Shown piece after piece: positions 1 through 9,800 of a stretch of DNA of 26,705 nt. The stretch is taken from positions 1 through 26,705 of the forward strand of contig JBQTGY010000072.1 of assembly GCA_052390415.1 (NCBI GenBank), given 5' to 3'. The notes below the pieces were generated by a model, which saw nothing but the letters and a program-made list of their open reading frames with translations, did not search any database and was not told the DNA's origin. A program made the position numbers and the translations under genes. Position 1 is the stretch's first letter; the number at the start of each line of letters is the position of its first letter. The stretch is from JANNWF01 sp052390415. Its GTDB lineage: Bacteria; Pseudomonadota; Gammaproteobacteria; Xanthomonadales; Xanthomonadaceae.

Positions 1-3000
1 TCCGCTCAGGGTCTCGCTGCGCTTGCGGTCGGCGCCGTCATGGGTGAGGACGGTGAGGCGACCCTCGGGCTCGGTCTGCTGGATCAGCCGATCCCGATCA
101 TCGAACTGGCGCGTGGTGATCTTGCCGCGCGGGTCGGTGGTGGAGGTCGGGTTGCCGTTTTCATCAAAGCCGGTGACCGTCTCCAGCCAGCGCGTTTCCA
201 GCTTGCGGCGGGTGTGCGTGGCCAGATACAGCGGGTGCGCGTAGCGGTACTCGGTCACCCGCTCGGCGGTGGTTTCGGACAGCACGTGGCCGAGATTGTC
301 GTGGGTGTAAATGGTGCTGCGACCCAGCGGCTGGTGGCGCTCGGTCATCCGGTTGGCGGCATCAAACACCATCGTCGTGGCATTGCCGCGGAAGTCGGTT
401 TCCGAGGTGCGATTGCCGTTCTTGTCGTAGACGAAGGTGCGCGTGTCCAGCAACGCATTGGTCACGCTGAGCGTGCGACCCATCGTGTCAAACGTGGTGA
501 TGCTCGCGTGGCCGTTTTCATCGGTGTCGATGCGGCGGCGCTGGCTGTCGTTGTATTGGGTGGTCGATTCGCTGCGCAGCGTTTCGCCATCCAGGCCGAT
601 GCGTGTCGCCGGATGCCGCGTCAGCACGCGCCGATCCAAGGCGTCGTACTCGAACTCGGTGACCTGGCCATTGCCATCGCTGGCGCTGCGTTGGCGGCCG
701 ATGGCATCAAAGCTCGCCGCGCTGATCAGACCGAGTGCATCGCGGGCTTCGATCAGAAGGCCATAGCTGTCGTAGCGATACTGCGTGCTGTCCGCATTGC
801 CATCGGTGCGGCTGCTGCGGTCGCCATTGGCCAACACGCCGAAGCTCTCGGTGACACCGCCGCGAGAGGTGCCGATCAGATTGCCGCGTGCGTCCCACGA
901 GGTGGTGGTGACGATGCGCCGCGCGTCGGTATGGGTCTGCACACGATTCGTGATCGGCACACCGAACGCGCTCGGCGGCACGTAGGTCCAGTCGCGCTGC
1001 AAGCTGCCGTTCACGTGCGCGATGCGCTCGCGCGTCGTGTTGCCGAAGCTGTCGTAGGTGTAGGTGGTGACCGTACCCAGTGCATCGGTCACCTGCGCCG
1101 GCTGCTGATGGGCGAAGTTCCAGACCGTGGAAGTCTCTCCGACTGGATCGGTCACCCGCTCTGCGGACCCGTAGGCATTGAGTTGATGGACCGTCGAATG
1201 GCCGCGCGCATCCTCCACCGTGGTCGGCGTCATCACGCCCAGGCCGCGCACGCCGGCATAGGTGAACTTGGTGGAACCAGCGTCAGGCTCGACCAGCTCG
1301 ATCACCCGCTGCTCGGGCACAAACGCCGGTCCGTTGGGAGTGATGACTGCCGACCATTGCAGCTGATAGTCATAGCGACGCTCGCTGTTGGCGATGTCGT
1401 CGCGCACGCGCTCCAAGCGAAACCCGAAGTGGTGATAGTTGAATTGGCCGTCGGGATCCGCCACCCAGACGCCACCCTTGTCGACGTAGTGATAGTGCTC
1501 GCGACGCTCGCCGCTTGCCCCCGCCTGCGTGCGCGTCACCGTCGCCAGATTGCCATTGGCGTCATAGCTGTAGCGCACCTCCATGCCCACCGGGCCACGC
1601 AGTCTGCTCAGCAAGGCGTGCGACACGCGCACCTCGATCTGCCCCGCTGTGCCACCCTCAACCTGCTCGACCGATTCATAGGTGAGGTCGAACTGACGAC
1701 CCGCCGAATCGGTGATGCGATTGACCAGGCGCCGACCCGAAGCGACTTCGTAGGTGTAGCTGACCCGATTGCCGTTGGGGTCTTCGATGAATTCGAGGCG
1801 GGCGTCGCTAGCGGCGAAGTGCTGGCGCGTGCCGTCCTTGGCGAACACATCAAAACTGCCATCGGCACGTTGGTACAGCGTGCTGTGATAACCATGCAAG
1901 GGATTGAACACGAGCGAGCCATCTGGCGCCTGTCCTGCGGCGACAAAGCGCTGGCCCTGCCCGACGCTGCCGGTGACGATGTAGGTGCCGCAGCGGTCCA
2001 GCTGCACCGAGGCGTCCAGGTCGCTATGCCAACCACGGCCCAGCGAGGTGACTTGATCCCCGGAGTGGCTGCTGTAGGTGCGGGTGAAATGCATGCCGGG
2101 GCCCCGTCCGCTGACGGCCATGTCCTGTGCACTGACCACCGCGTTGCCGAGGAACAGGTCTACACCCTTGACGAAGCTGTGCGCCAGGCTGAGCGAGTCA
2201 TGACGGTCGATCTGGCTCGTCACGTGACCGACAAACACTTCTTCGGCGCCATCACTGACCGCGGTTACACGGAGTTCGTACTGGTACTGACCAAATGGCA
2301 GATCGGCGAGTCGAAGGGCTTGCTCGTGGACGCCGGCCGGTTGCGTGGCCTGATCCAAGGGTTGCCAATACAGGATGCCGCTACCGCCCGCGGGGTTCAG
2401 TCGAAAGAAACTCAAACTGACTTTGGCGGGTTGACCCAGTGCATAGACCAAACGTGTGGGGTTGTCGCAGCGGAACTGCGACGAGATATCGACCTCGTGG
2501 GTGATCTGTATGCGCTTTGGAAAGTGGCCAGCGACAAACGAGTTCAGCGCGGGCAGCGGCTTGTTGTCGTCGTTGCCTCCGAAGCCGACGACGATGCCGC
2601 GTGAGAACACGATCTGTGTCTCGCTCGACTGCATGAAGAACGGAGTGCCGTGATTGATCGAGTAGCGGGCGGTGTAGCGCTTTGATGGATCGAAGTAGCG
2701 ACCGCGCCCGATGGGGCAAGTAACAGTCCCGCTGACGCGGACGCGCGCGCAGCTCATTGTTACTTCGCCGTCCTCAAGCAACTCTATGACTGCGCTTGCC
2801 GCGAGATAACTTAGTGGTGAGTAACCCGCGGTCAGAATAATGTCCTGGGTGCTGCGCTGGAACGGGCTCAATACGATGCGAGCTGGCGTCGAGAGGGGTG
2901 ACGGCAGATTCAGCACCCATGCCTTGGGAATTTCTGTGTCAAAGGTTTGCGTGCCGAACGATGACCCAAACGCCTGCGCCGTGATGGACAGCACGCCGTT

Positions 3001-6000
3001 CACCTCACCTGGAGAGTTTCCTGCACGCAGATCGTATTCATCGCCTAGCGCCCACGGCCGAGACCCTTCAGCAGTGGCCCCCGTGCTTTCAACAGAGAAT
3101 GAGTCAGTTTCTATGGCTCCCCAAAGGACAGAGGGCGTACCGAAGCCTCCTCCTCCTAGTGCAAATGCAAATCGGCGAGCAGCCGGGAGCAATGCATTTG
3201 GCAGACCCGCCTCGATCGACAAGCCGTTGGCTGCTCCCGAGAGTTGGCTCGCCCCGTAGCCATTTAGCCCGTGGTACCACTGCACGACCGATCCGAGGAT
3301 CGGCACACGACAACTTTGATCTGGATCCAATCCAGTCGTCTGCCTCGGCGTCAGCTGTCCGAAGGTCGTCAGCAGCTCAGTTGCTGGCGAAGCGCCTGCC
3401 GGCCCCGTGGCAGTCACGGTAACTCGAGTCGCCGGAACATCCGACACAGCAATATGCACTAACGCGCCTAACGGCCTAGTCTTAGTCGTCACCTCCGACT
3501 TGACGCAAGGATGACCGAGGAAGCGCAGGACATTCCCGTCTACCGGACAGTCCCCTGGCAGAAACACAGCACTTGGCAAGGCCGAGCCAAGATTGGCGAT
3601 ACAGGTCAGCGGCTCGCGACTGTCAGCGGCAGAAACGGACACCAATTGATTCGAGATCGGGTTGCCAAATTCGTCTCTCACGAACAGCACATACGAGCTA
3701 TACAGCAATCCAGGGTTGACGGTTGTCGGTCCAGTACGTTGTAAGACTACTTCCCGTGCTTCACTCGGAAATGCGTGCGCGCGATAGGGCACTTCTGCGA
3801 ATAGCCGCCCATTCGTAGTTGCAACAATGACGTCGATTTCGTTACTCGTCGCCCATTGCGGAAACTCTTGCCCACTCAGAAAAAAATGGCTTCCCCTTCC
3901 CTGCTGTAGCTGAGCCAACCGCAAGCGTACGGCGGCAATTCCATGCTCGTCCGTATTTGCGACGACACTTGTGCCTGTCCCGCCTTCCCCGATCAACGTT
4001 CCGCCCCCGTGGCGCACCCGAAACTCCACCGAGGCGCCGAGTACGGGTCTACCAAACTCGTCAGCTACATGAGCCAACAATGGCAGCGGGAGCTCCTGAC
4101 CGACGGTTCCATACTGGTCTTGTGCTTCCGCACTCAAAGCAATCCGGGAGCCAGACATTGGATCGTTGCTCGGCGCGCCGCCGTAAGGATTCGCCAGAAG
4201 GGAAACAAGGTCCTCAAAAAACCAGAAATCCGGCGGAATGAGGGTTACCCCTCCCGCGTACCCACCCGACAGGAAAAAGCCCGACTCGCCGCTGGCCGGG
4301 TTCACAACTCGCCAGACGCTGCCGCTCCACGATTCAACGGTCATCGGATCGCGCGGCACATCCACTTCCATGCCACGTGCGAGCCAACCCGCAATCTGCT
4401 CACGCACCGTCAGGCTGTGCGCGGCCAGCAAGCTCGACACGTTCTGACCCGGCAACACGCGCAGCCGCGGAATGCCGCGCGAGGATGCCAGTTGCAGACC
4501 GCTGTCAGCCGAGAGCGCATCCACGGCCCAGAGTTGCTTGAACAGACGATGTTCGAGTGCGCTGCCCTGTAACGATGAAAGTCGCAGCCAGTCGGCTTCG
4601 ATGGCGACATCGCCGCGTTGGCTGATCGGCTCCACTGGCCGCAACAGGGCGTCGATGGCGACGCCTTCAAATTCGAGATTGTCGGTGAGACCCAGCACTT
4701 CGTTGTTGCGGTATTGGCCGATGACCAGGGTTGCAGCCGGTAACGGCCGGAACACGCTGGTACCCAACAGGCCAGCGAAATCGGCGTCGTCACGACTCCA
4801 GTCTTGCTGGTAACGCTGCGCAAACCGACCCAATAGCTGCAGCGATTGCGGCTCACTGGCAGTAAGGTCTTCATTGACCGGCGACGATTCGCCCTGGGGA
4901 TCAAGTGCCAGCGCGGCCACCCCGCCGGCGCGCAGCAGTTGATTGCCAGTGACACTGCCTGCCGGCCCACTGAGTTCCAGTTCCAGCCGATGCGTGCTGC
5001 CGATGGCGAGGTCGGAGGTGCCTGCGGCCAGCGGCTGGCCATCCAGCCAAACGCTGGGGCGCACCCGGATCAAGTAAGCAGGGATGGCGCTGAGGCCTCC
5101 GGCGGCGTTGACCAGATGCTGGTCCTCGACGGTGGATGGCACGTAGCCCAGACCCAGCCGCCGCGATTGAATTGTGCTCAGTGGCCAGCGCGATGTGAAC
5201 ACGATGGGTGAATCGGCCGCGGCACCGCTGCGCATGACCAGGCGCAACCACTGGCGCTGTTCGTCGAGCAGTTCGGCGGCTTCGAGATTCACCGCAACCA
5301 CGCTGAACGGCGTGCTCGCGGGCAACAAGGTGAGTGGTGTGGCGGTCAGCGGGTGTTGCGCGCGACCTGCTTCCAATACCAATGGTGGCTGACGCTGCGC
5401 GAGACTCAGGTTCAATGCATTGCGCAGGGTTGGCCACGGGGCGAGCTCAGCCGGCGTGGTGAGATAGGTCTCGATCCAGTTGCTCAGGTTCACCCCGGCG
5501 TTCAACAACGTCGGTTGCGCAGGTGTGAACTGCACCGGCTTGAGTGCCGGCATCAATGGGATCCAACTCTGCGCACGCAGGTCGGCGGCCGAACCTCGGT
5601 AGTTACCCATGGGCAGGTAGGCGGCGACCCAGACCTGCTCGATGCGATACGCACTGATGTTGCCTTGGCGGATCACCGGCTGATGGGCGATGCCGATGCC
5701 GGCCAAGGCGGCACCCACGCGCGATTCGGCGATGCCAAGCTGGGTGGCCAGCTCGGGTGCCGGCAGCTCGACAACACCGGTCACGTAACGCGCCGCCGCG
5801 TGCGAGGCGCGCAACAGGGCAATCAGCAGGCTGGCTTGGTCGATGTCATTGCCGGCGCGCGTGCGCAGCGTTTCATCGGCGCCTTTTTGCGCGCCGACGT
5901 ACCACTGGGTGCGAATTTGCGTGCGCACAAAATCGGCAATCGCGATGTAGTCATTGCCCAAGGCCGTGGCTTGCGCGAGCACGGCGGGCGAGAGGGTGGC

Positions 6001-6732
6001 GTCGTGGCCCGCGGCGAAATCCTCAGGCTCTGGCAACACCTCGATCGCGCTGGTGGCATAACTCGGCGCAACGTTGAGGCTGAGCTGCGGCAGTCGCACG
6101 CTGAAGCGCGGCCGATGCACGGGGAGCACGCTGGATCCGTAGACCGAGATCGGCGTCGACTTGCTCTTCTGCATCAGCTCGCGCAAGTGATCCAGGCGTG
6201 CCGGGAGTGGATTTCTTGAATCCACGGCCACCGCTTCGGCGGCGCGGATGATCGGGTCGGCTTGCGCCCGCCAGCGCTGGCGGGCGTCGGCGATCCGAAT
6301 CGCCAAGGTTGCGGCGGTTGCGCCGACGGACCGTTCGGACAAGGCATCGAACTCGGCTTCAACCAGCACATCGGCGGCACGCAGGCGCTGGATCAAGGCG
6401 TGTAGATCAATACCCTCTTCGTTGCCATCCGCGCGCAGGGATTCGATCGCCGCTTGCAGTTCGCGCAACGCCACCGCAAACCGCTCGGTGGCGCTGACGC
6501 TGCGCGGCACGCCGGGAACCGCTGCCTGTGACTTCTGTGTGTTGGCGGCCGCGGCCTCAATCGAAGTATCGCGGCCCGCGGCAAGTGCGGCGACGATGTC
6601 GACTTCGGACTCCTTCTGTGCCGCCTGCGCCCACAACGGGTTCAGGATGAGGGCAAGCACGACGGCCACTCGCCGAGCACATTCACCGCCACGTCGACGA
6701 ATGCTCAAGACGATGGGATGGACTGCAGTCAT
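1..6732 (-). CDS. RHS/YD-repeat protein with N-terminal transglutaminase-like domain (3' end beyond window)
   Basis: An open frame of 2,244 codons without a stop, running off the left edge. The ATG overlaps the stop of the giant gene (ATGA), with AAGGGAG six bases upstream. Residues 1-37 look like a Sec signal peptide (Arg-rich start, VAVVLALIL core, AQA cleavage site). A helical stretch follows (about 60-200), then a transglutaminase-like fold (about 270-400) with GNDIDQA and WVAAYLP motifs. Two invasin-type Ig regions follow (about 860-960 and 1000-1140). A DUF6531-like segment begins near residue 1520 (GNAV, RTYSSH, GRGWHSD). YD/RHS repeats run from about 1645 to the edge (YDANGN, YDSFGN, YDALDR, YDKNGNRTSETD). 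RHS proteins form a beta-shell that usually encloses a C-terminal toxin. Here the conserved core end, any toxin and any immunity gene are unseen. Secreted or surface location is inferred from the signal peptide. The RHS call is firm; the function is open. Confidence 0.93.
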   Translation of the reverse strand, partial: MTAVHPIVLSIRRRGGECARRVAVVLALILNPLWAQAAQKESEVDIVAALAAGRDTSIEAAAANTQKSQAAVPGVPRSVSATERFAVALRELQAAIESLRADGNEEGIDLHALIQRLRAADVLVEAEFDALSERSVGATAATLAIRIADARQRWRAQADPIIRAAEAVAVDSRNPLPARLDHLRELMQKSKSTPISVYGSSVLPVHRPRFSVRLPQLSLNVAPSYATSAIEVLPEPEDFAAGHDATLSPAVLAQATALGNDYIAIADFVRTQIRTQWYVGAQKGADETLRTRAGNDIDQASLLIALLRASHAAARYVTGVVELPAPELATQLGIAESRVGAALAGIGIAHQPVIRQGNISAYRIEQVWVAAYLPMGNYRGSAADLRAQSWIPLMPALKPVQFTPAQPTLLNAGVNLSNWIETYLTTPAELAPWPTLRNALNLSLAQRQPPLVLEAGRAQHPLTATPLTLLPASTPFSVVAVNLEAAELLDEQRQWLRLVMRSGAAADSPIVFTSRWPLSTIQSRRLGLGYVPSTVEDQHLVNAAGGLSAIPAYLIRVRPSVWLDGQPLAAGTSDLAIGSTHRLELELSGPAGSVTGNQLLRAGGVAALALDPQGESSPVNEDLTASEPQSLQLLGRFAQRYQQDWSRDDADFAGLLGTSVFRPLPAATLVIGQYRNNEVLGLTDNLEFEGVAIDALLRPVEPISQRGDVAIEADWLRLSSLQGSALEHRLFKQLWAVDALSADSGLQLASSRGIPRLRVLPGQNVSSLLAAHSLTVREQIAGWLARGMEVDVPRDPMTVESWSGSVWRVVNPASGESGFFLSGGYAGGVTLIPPDFWFFEDLVSLLANPYGGAPSNDPMSGSRIALSAEAQDQYGTVGQELPLPLLAHVADEFGRPVLGASVEFRVRHGGGTLIGEGGTGTSVVANTDEHGIAAVRLRLAQLQQGRGSHFFLSGQEFPQWATSNEIDVIVATTNGRLFAEVPYRAHAFPSEAREVVLQRTGPTTVNPGLLYSSYVLFVRDEFGNPISNQLVSVSAADSREPLTCIANLGSALPSAVFLPGDCPVDGNVLRFLGHPCVKSEVTTKTRPLGALVHIAVSDVPATRVTVTATGPAGASPATELLTTFGQLTPRQTTGLDPDQSCRVPILGSVVQWYHGLNGYGASQLSGAANGLSIEAGLPNALLPAARRFAFALGGGGFGTPSVLWGAIETDSFSVESTGATAEGSRPWALGDEYDLRAGNSPGEVNGVLSITAQAFGSSFGTQTFDTEIPKAWVLNLPSPLSTPARIVLSPFQRSTQDIILTAGYSPLSYLAASAVIELLEDGEVTMSCARVRVSGTVTCPIGRGRYFDPSKRYTARYSINHGTPFFMQSSETQIVFSRGIVVGFGGNDDNKPLPALNSFVAGHFPKRIQITHEVDISSQFRCDNPTRLVYALGQPAKVSLSFFRLNPAGGSGILYWQPLDQATQPAGVHEQALRLADLPFGQYQYELRVTAVSDGAEEVFVGHVTSQIDRHDSLSLAHSFVKGVDLFLGNAVVSAQDMAVSGRGPGMHFTRTYSSHSGDQVTSLGRGWHSDLDASVQLDRCGTYIVTGSVGQGQRFVAAGQAPDGSLVFNPLHGYHSTLYQRADGSFDVFAKDGTRQHFAASDARLEFIEDPNGNRVSYTYEVASGRRLVNRITDSAGRQFDLTYESVEQVEGGTAGQIEVRVSHALLSRLRGPVGMEVRYSYDANGNLATVTRTQAGASGERREHYHYVDKGGVWVADPDGQFNYHHFGFRLERVRDDIANSERRYDYQLQWSAVITPNGPAFVPEQRVIELVEPDAGSTKFTYAGVRGLGVMTPTTVEDARGHSTVHQLNAYGSAERVTDPVGETSTVWNFAHQQPAQVTDALGTVTTYTYDSFGNTTRERIAHVNGSLQRDWTYVPPSAFGVPITNRVQTHTDARRIVTTTSWDARGNLIGTSRGGVTESFGVLANGDRSSRTDGNADSTQYRYDSYGLLIEARDALGLISAASFDAIGRQRSASDGNGQVTEFEYDALDRRVLTRHPATRIGLDGETLRSESTTQYNDSQRRRIDTDENGHASITTFDTMGRTLSVTNALLDTRTFVYDKNGNRTSETDFRGNATTMVFDAANRMTERHQPLGRSTIYTHDNLGHVLSETTAERVTEYRYAHPLYLATHTRRKLETRWLETVTGFDENGNPTSTTDPRGKITTRQFDDRDRLIQQTEPEGRLTVLTHDGADRKRSETLSG

Positions 6733-6824
6733 TGGGCACTCCCTTGCCGGCGCAATCGCAGCAGTGCGACGAGCAATAGTCCGAATGCGACCATCAACAG
6801 CGCCCCGAATCGCAGGGTCGGAAT
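6729..6824 (-). other. IPTL-CTERM-like sorting tail (residues 5883-5913)
   Basis: The motif Ile-Pro-Thr-Leu at 5883-5886 is followed by a hydrophobic span (about 5888-5904) and a basic end, RLRR. This is the three-part layout of IPTL-CTERM and other exosortase or rhombosortase-type sorting signals. It lacks the Trp usually found a few residues after IPTL, so the assignment is likely but not certain. A plain C-terminal membrane anchor is the alternative. Confidence 0.6.
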
Positions 6825-9800
6825 GAAGATGGGCGCGTCCTCGATCGAGAAATTCACCTGCTGCGTGCTGCGGTGGCCCAGTTCGTCTTCGGCGACCACG
6901 CGCAGCGCGTGTTCGCCCGCCGTCGTGATCACGGTGCCAGAAAGATAGGCGCTCCCATCCAGGGTGATGGTGGAGGTGAACGCCGACGCGTCCTCGATGG
7001 TGATGACGGCGGCAACCGCCGTGCTCGCGCGCATGCCTGGCGTGACGCCGGTGACGCGAATGACGGGTGGCGACTGGTCTGCACGGATCGTTACCGCCGC
7101 CGCATCGGACTGGTTGCCCGCGGTATCGGTGGCGCGCACCTGCAGCAACAGCGCGCCTTCCCACGGCAAGGTCAACGCCCGCTGCCATTGCCCTGCACCA
7201 TCGGCCACCATCGCTTGCCACGCGTCGCCTTCGATCCGAATTTCCACCGTGGCCACACCGCTGGCATCACTGACTTGCGCACGCACGGCGACGGTCGTTG
7301 CGTACAGGCTGTTGGCGACCGGTTGCAGGATGCTGACTGTTGGCGCGGTCAAGTCAACGATCTGCAGCAGGTCGCTGGCCAATTCATGCCAGTTTCCGTC
7401 GACTTGAACATCGAGATGGGCGACGTGGTTGCCCAAGGCGAATGGCGTGCTGTCCAGCGTCTCGATGAGACTGACCGTTTGCCCGGCGGCGAGCGCCACG
7501 TGGCGATTGATCACCAGGAACGGCTCGGTGCTGCCGACGGTGCGCAAACGGATTCGCATCGGCAGCGCGGCGCGAGCTGCGCCCGCCAGCTCGTGGATAC
7601 GCATCTTCAATCCGAAGCTCGCGCCGGCAGCCACGGTGCGCGGCACCGCGGTAATGCTGCCGCCCAAACCAATCGGATTGCCCGGCGAGTGGAACACGCG
7701 CAAGGTGCTCACGGCCCCGATGTTGCCGGCGGGGTCGGTTGCGCGCGCGCTCAGCAGATTTGCGCCGGCAAGCAGTGGCACATCTGACACGCTGAAACCG
7801 CCAGAGACGTCGGCGACAACCGTCGCCTCGAACGTGGCTGTGCTGAGCCGAACACTGGCAGCGGGCTCGGTAGTGCCTAGCACCAGCACACGATCACTGG
7901 CGATGATCGAATCGGCCGCGGGCTCGATAAAGGTGACAGATGGGGGCTCGCGATCCAGTTGGAAACGCAACTCGCGCAGGCTGCGGTTGCCGACCACGTC
8001 TTCGGCCGCCACTTCCAGCAAATATTTCCCGCTGACCGTGATCGGTGTTCCGGAGACGTAGGCAGTGCCATTGAGGCGAATCTCCAGGCTGTCGGGAAAC
8101 GCGTCCAGGACGCCGATAATCGCAGCAACCGGCTGACTGTAGATCTCGCCGTCAGCGACACCACTGACCGTAATCTGCGGCGGCGTGCCGTCGACGGCAA
8201 AGGTCAATGGCATCGATTGCCCAACATTGCCGGCTGCGTCGGCGGCGCGGAACTGCAGGCTGTAGTTGCCGTCGGCAACACTGATCGCCGCGCCATAGAT
8301 GCTGCCGGCGATGAGCAGCAGCGGGCTCCAGGCCTCGCTGTCGAGGCGATACTCGGCGCTGATGATCGAGTGGTTGTCGGTGATCGCGACCGTCAACTGC
8401 GTTGGGCGCGGTTGCACGCTGGCGGCAGCAGGCGCTAGCGGCTGCAGACTCGGCGCCGCTGCATCGATGACTTGAATGCCGACCTCGTCGAGCACCAACA
8501 GACCTTGGCCAAGGTCTGTATCGAGCACCAATCGGACCGCGCCCAGCGCCCAGTCAGCACTGAGCAACTCACGCTGCCATTGCGCCTCTGCACCGGCGGC
8601 AAGTGAGGTGCTGAACGTCAGTTCGGTGAGCGTCACGTTGTTGGCATCCAAGGCACGCAGACGCAGACTCAGCGAGTCCAATGTCTGTTGCGTGTCGTTG
8701 CGAACAGTCACGGTGACCGGCAGATTTTCCCCCAGCGGCAACAGCAGCAAGGCAGGCACAATCTGGCCGCTGAGCGCGCCAGGTTGCAGGGTGCGAGTGA
8801 CCGTGACGGTGGCCGCTGGCGAGGTGTTGTTCGCGCGGTCCGTCGCGGTTGCGCGCAGAACATTGGCCCCGAGGCTGAGCGGCACCGAGGCAAACACGGC
8901 GCGCCCAGCCGCGTCGGTGTCAAGCTGGGCGACGAAACTGCCTACGCTCAGCTCGATACGAGCGGCAGGTTCGCTGTCGACTGCCACCGCCACTGCGTCG
9001 GCGCTGGTTTGGCTGCCGTCGGTTGGGCTGGCAAAGCTCAGCGCCGGAGCGCTCAAGTCGATGGTGAATCGGGCTTCGCGCTGCGCGCGATTGCCGGCGA
9101 GATCGGTCGCAATCACCCGCAGCAAATGCGCCCCTTCGGTGTTGATCGGGGTGGCGGATACATAGGGCACATCGTCCAACCAGATCCGGGTCTGATCGGG
9201 GTGGGCGTCCGTCACCGTGATGGTCGCGACAGCGGGTTGATTGCGCAGCTCGCCGTCGGTGACGCCATCGATCTGGATGGTGGGCGGCGTCGAGTCCACA
9301 ACGAATTCATGCACCGCGCTTCGCGCCTCATTGTCCCAACCATCGAAGGCGCGCACCTCCACCCGGTGCGCGCCATCGGCGAGCCCGTGCAGCAGCGCCT
9401 GGTAGCCATCCGCACCGCCGACTGAAAGCGGCTGCCACTCGCCGCCATCCACGCGATAACTGGCGCGCTCAACGTTGGAGTGCCGATCACTGATGCGCAC
9501 TGCGAGCGGTGCGGGAGCACGATGCGGTGCGCCGCTTGCGGGCGAGATCACGCTGATGCTGGGAGCCAGCCCGTCGGTGGCACTGAAACCGAGCGCGGCG
9601 AGCGTTTGCCAGCTGTCGGCCGGATCGCCCTGGCGGCGCGCTTGCAAGGTGGCGACGTAGTTTTGTATCTGCTCGGGTAGCGCCGACAAGGCGACACTGC
9701 GTTCAATGGTTGCGCCGTTCGCGATGTCGACGTTGAAGATCTGTTCCAGCAATTGCGACGTCGCCTGCTGTGCGCGCACCTGCACGCGCACATCGACGCC

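Noticed and set aside
40..2604. 854-codon open frame on the plus strand
   Set aside because: It lies exactly antisense, codon-on-codon, to the YD-repeat region of the RHS gene. The translation has no recognisable domain and is explained by GC-rich codon bias.
5353..6219. 288-codon plus-strand open frame
   Set aside because: Antisense in the same register to the N-terminal part of the RHS gene. The minus strand there has a signal peptide and a transglutaminase-like fold.
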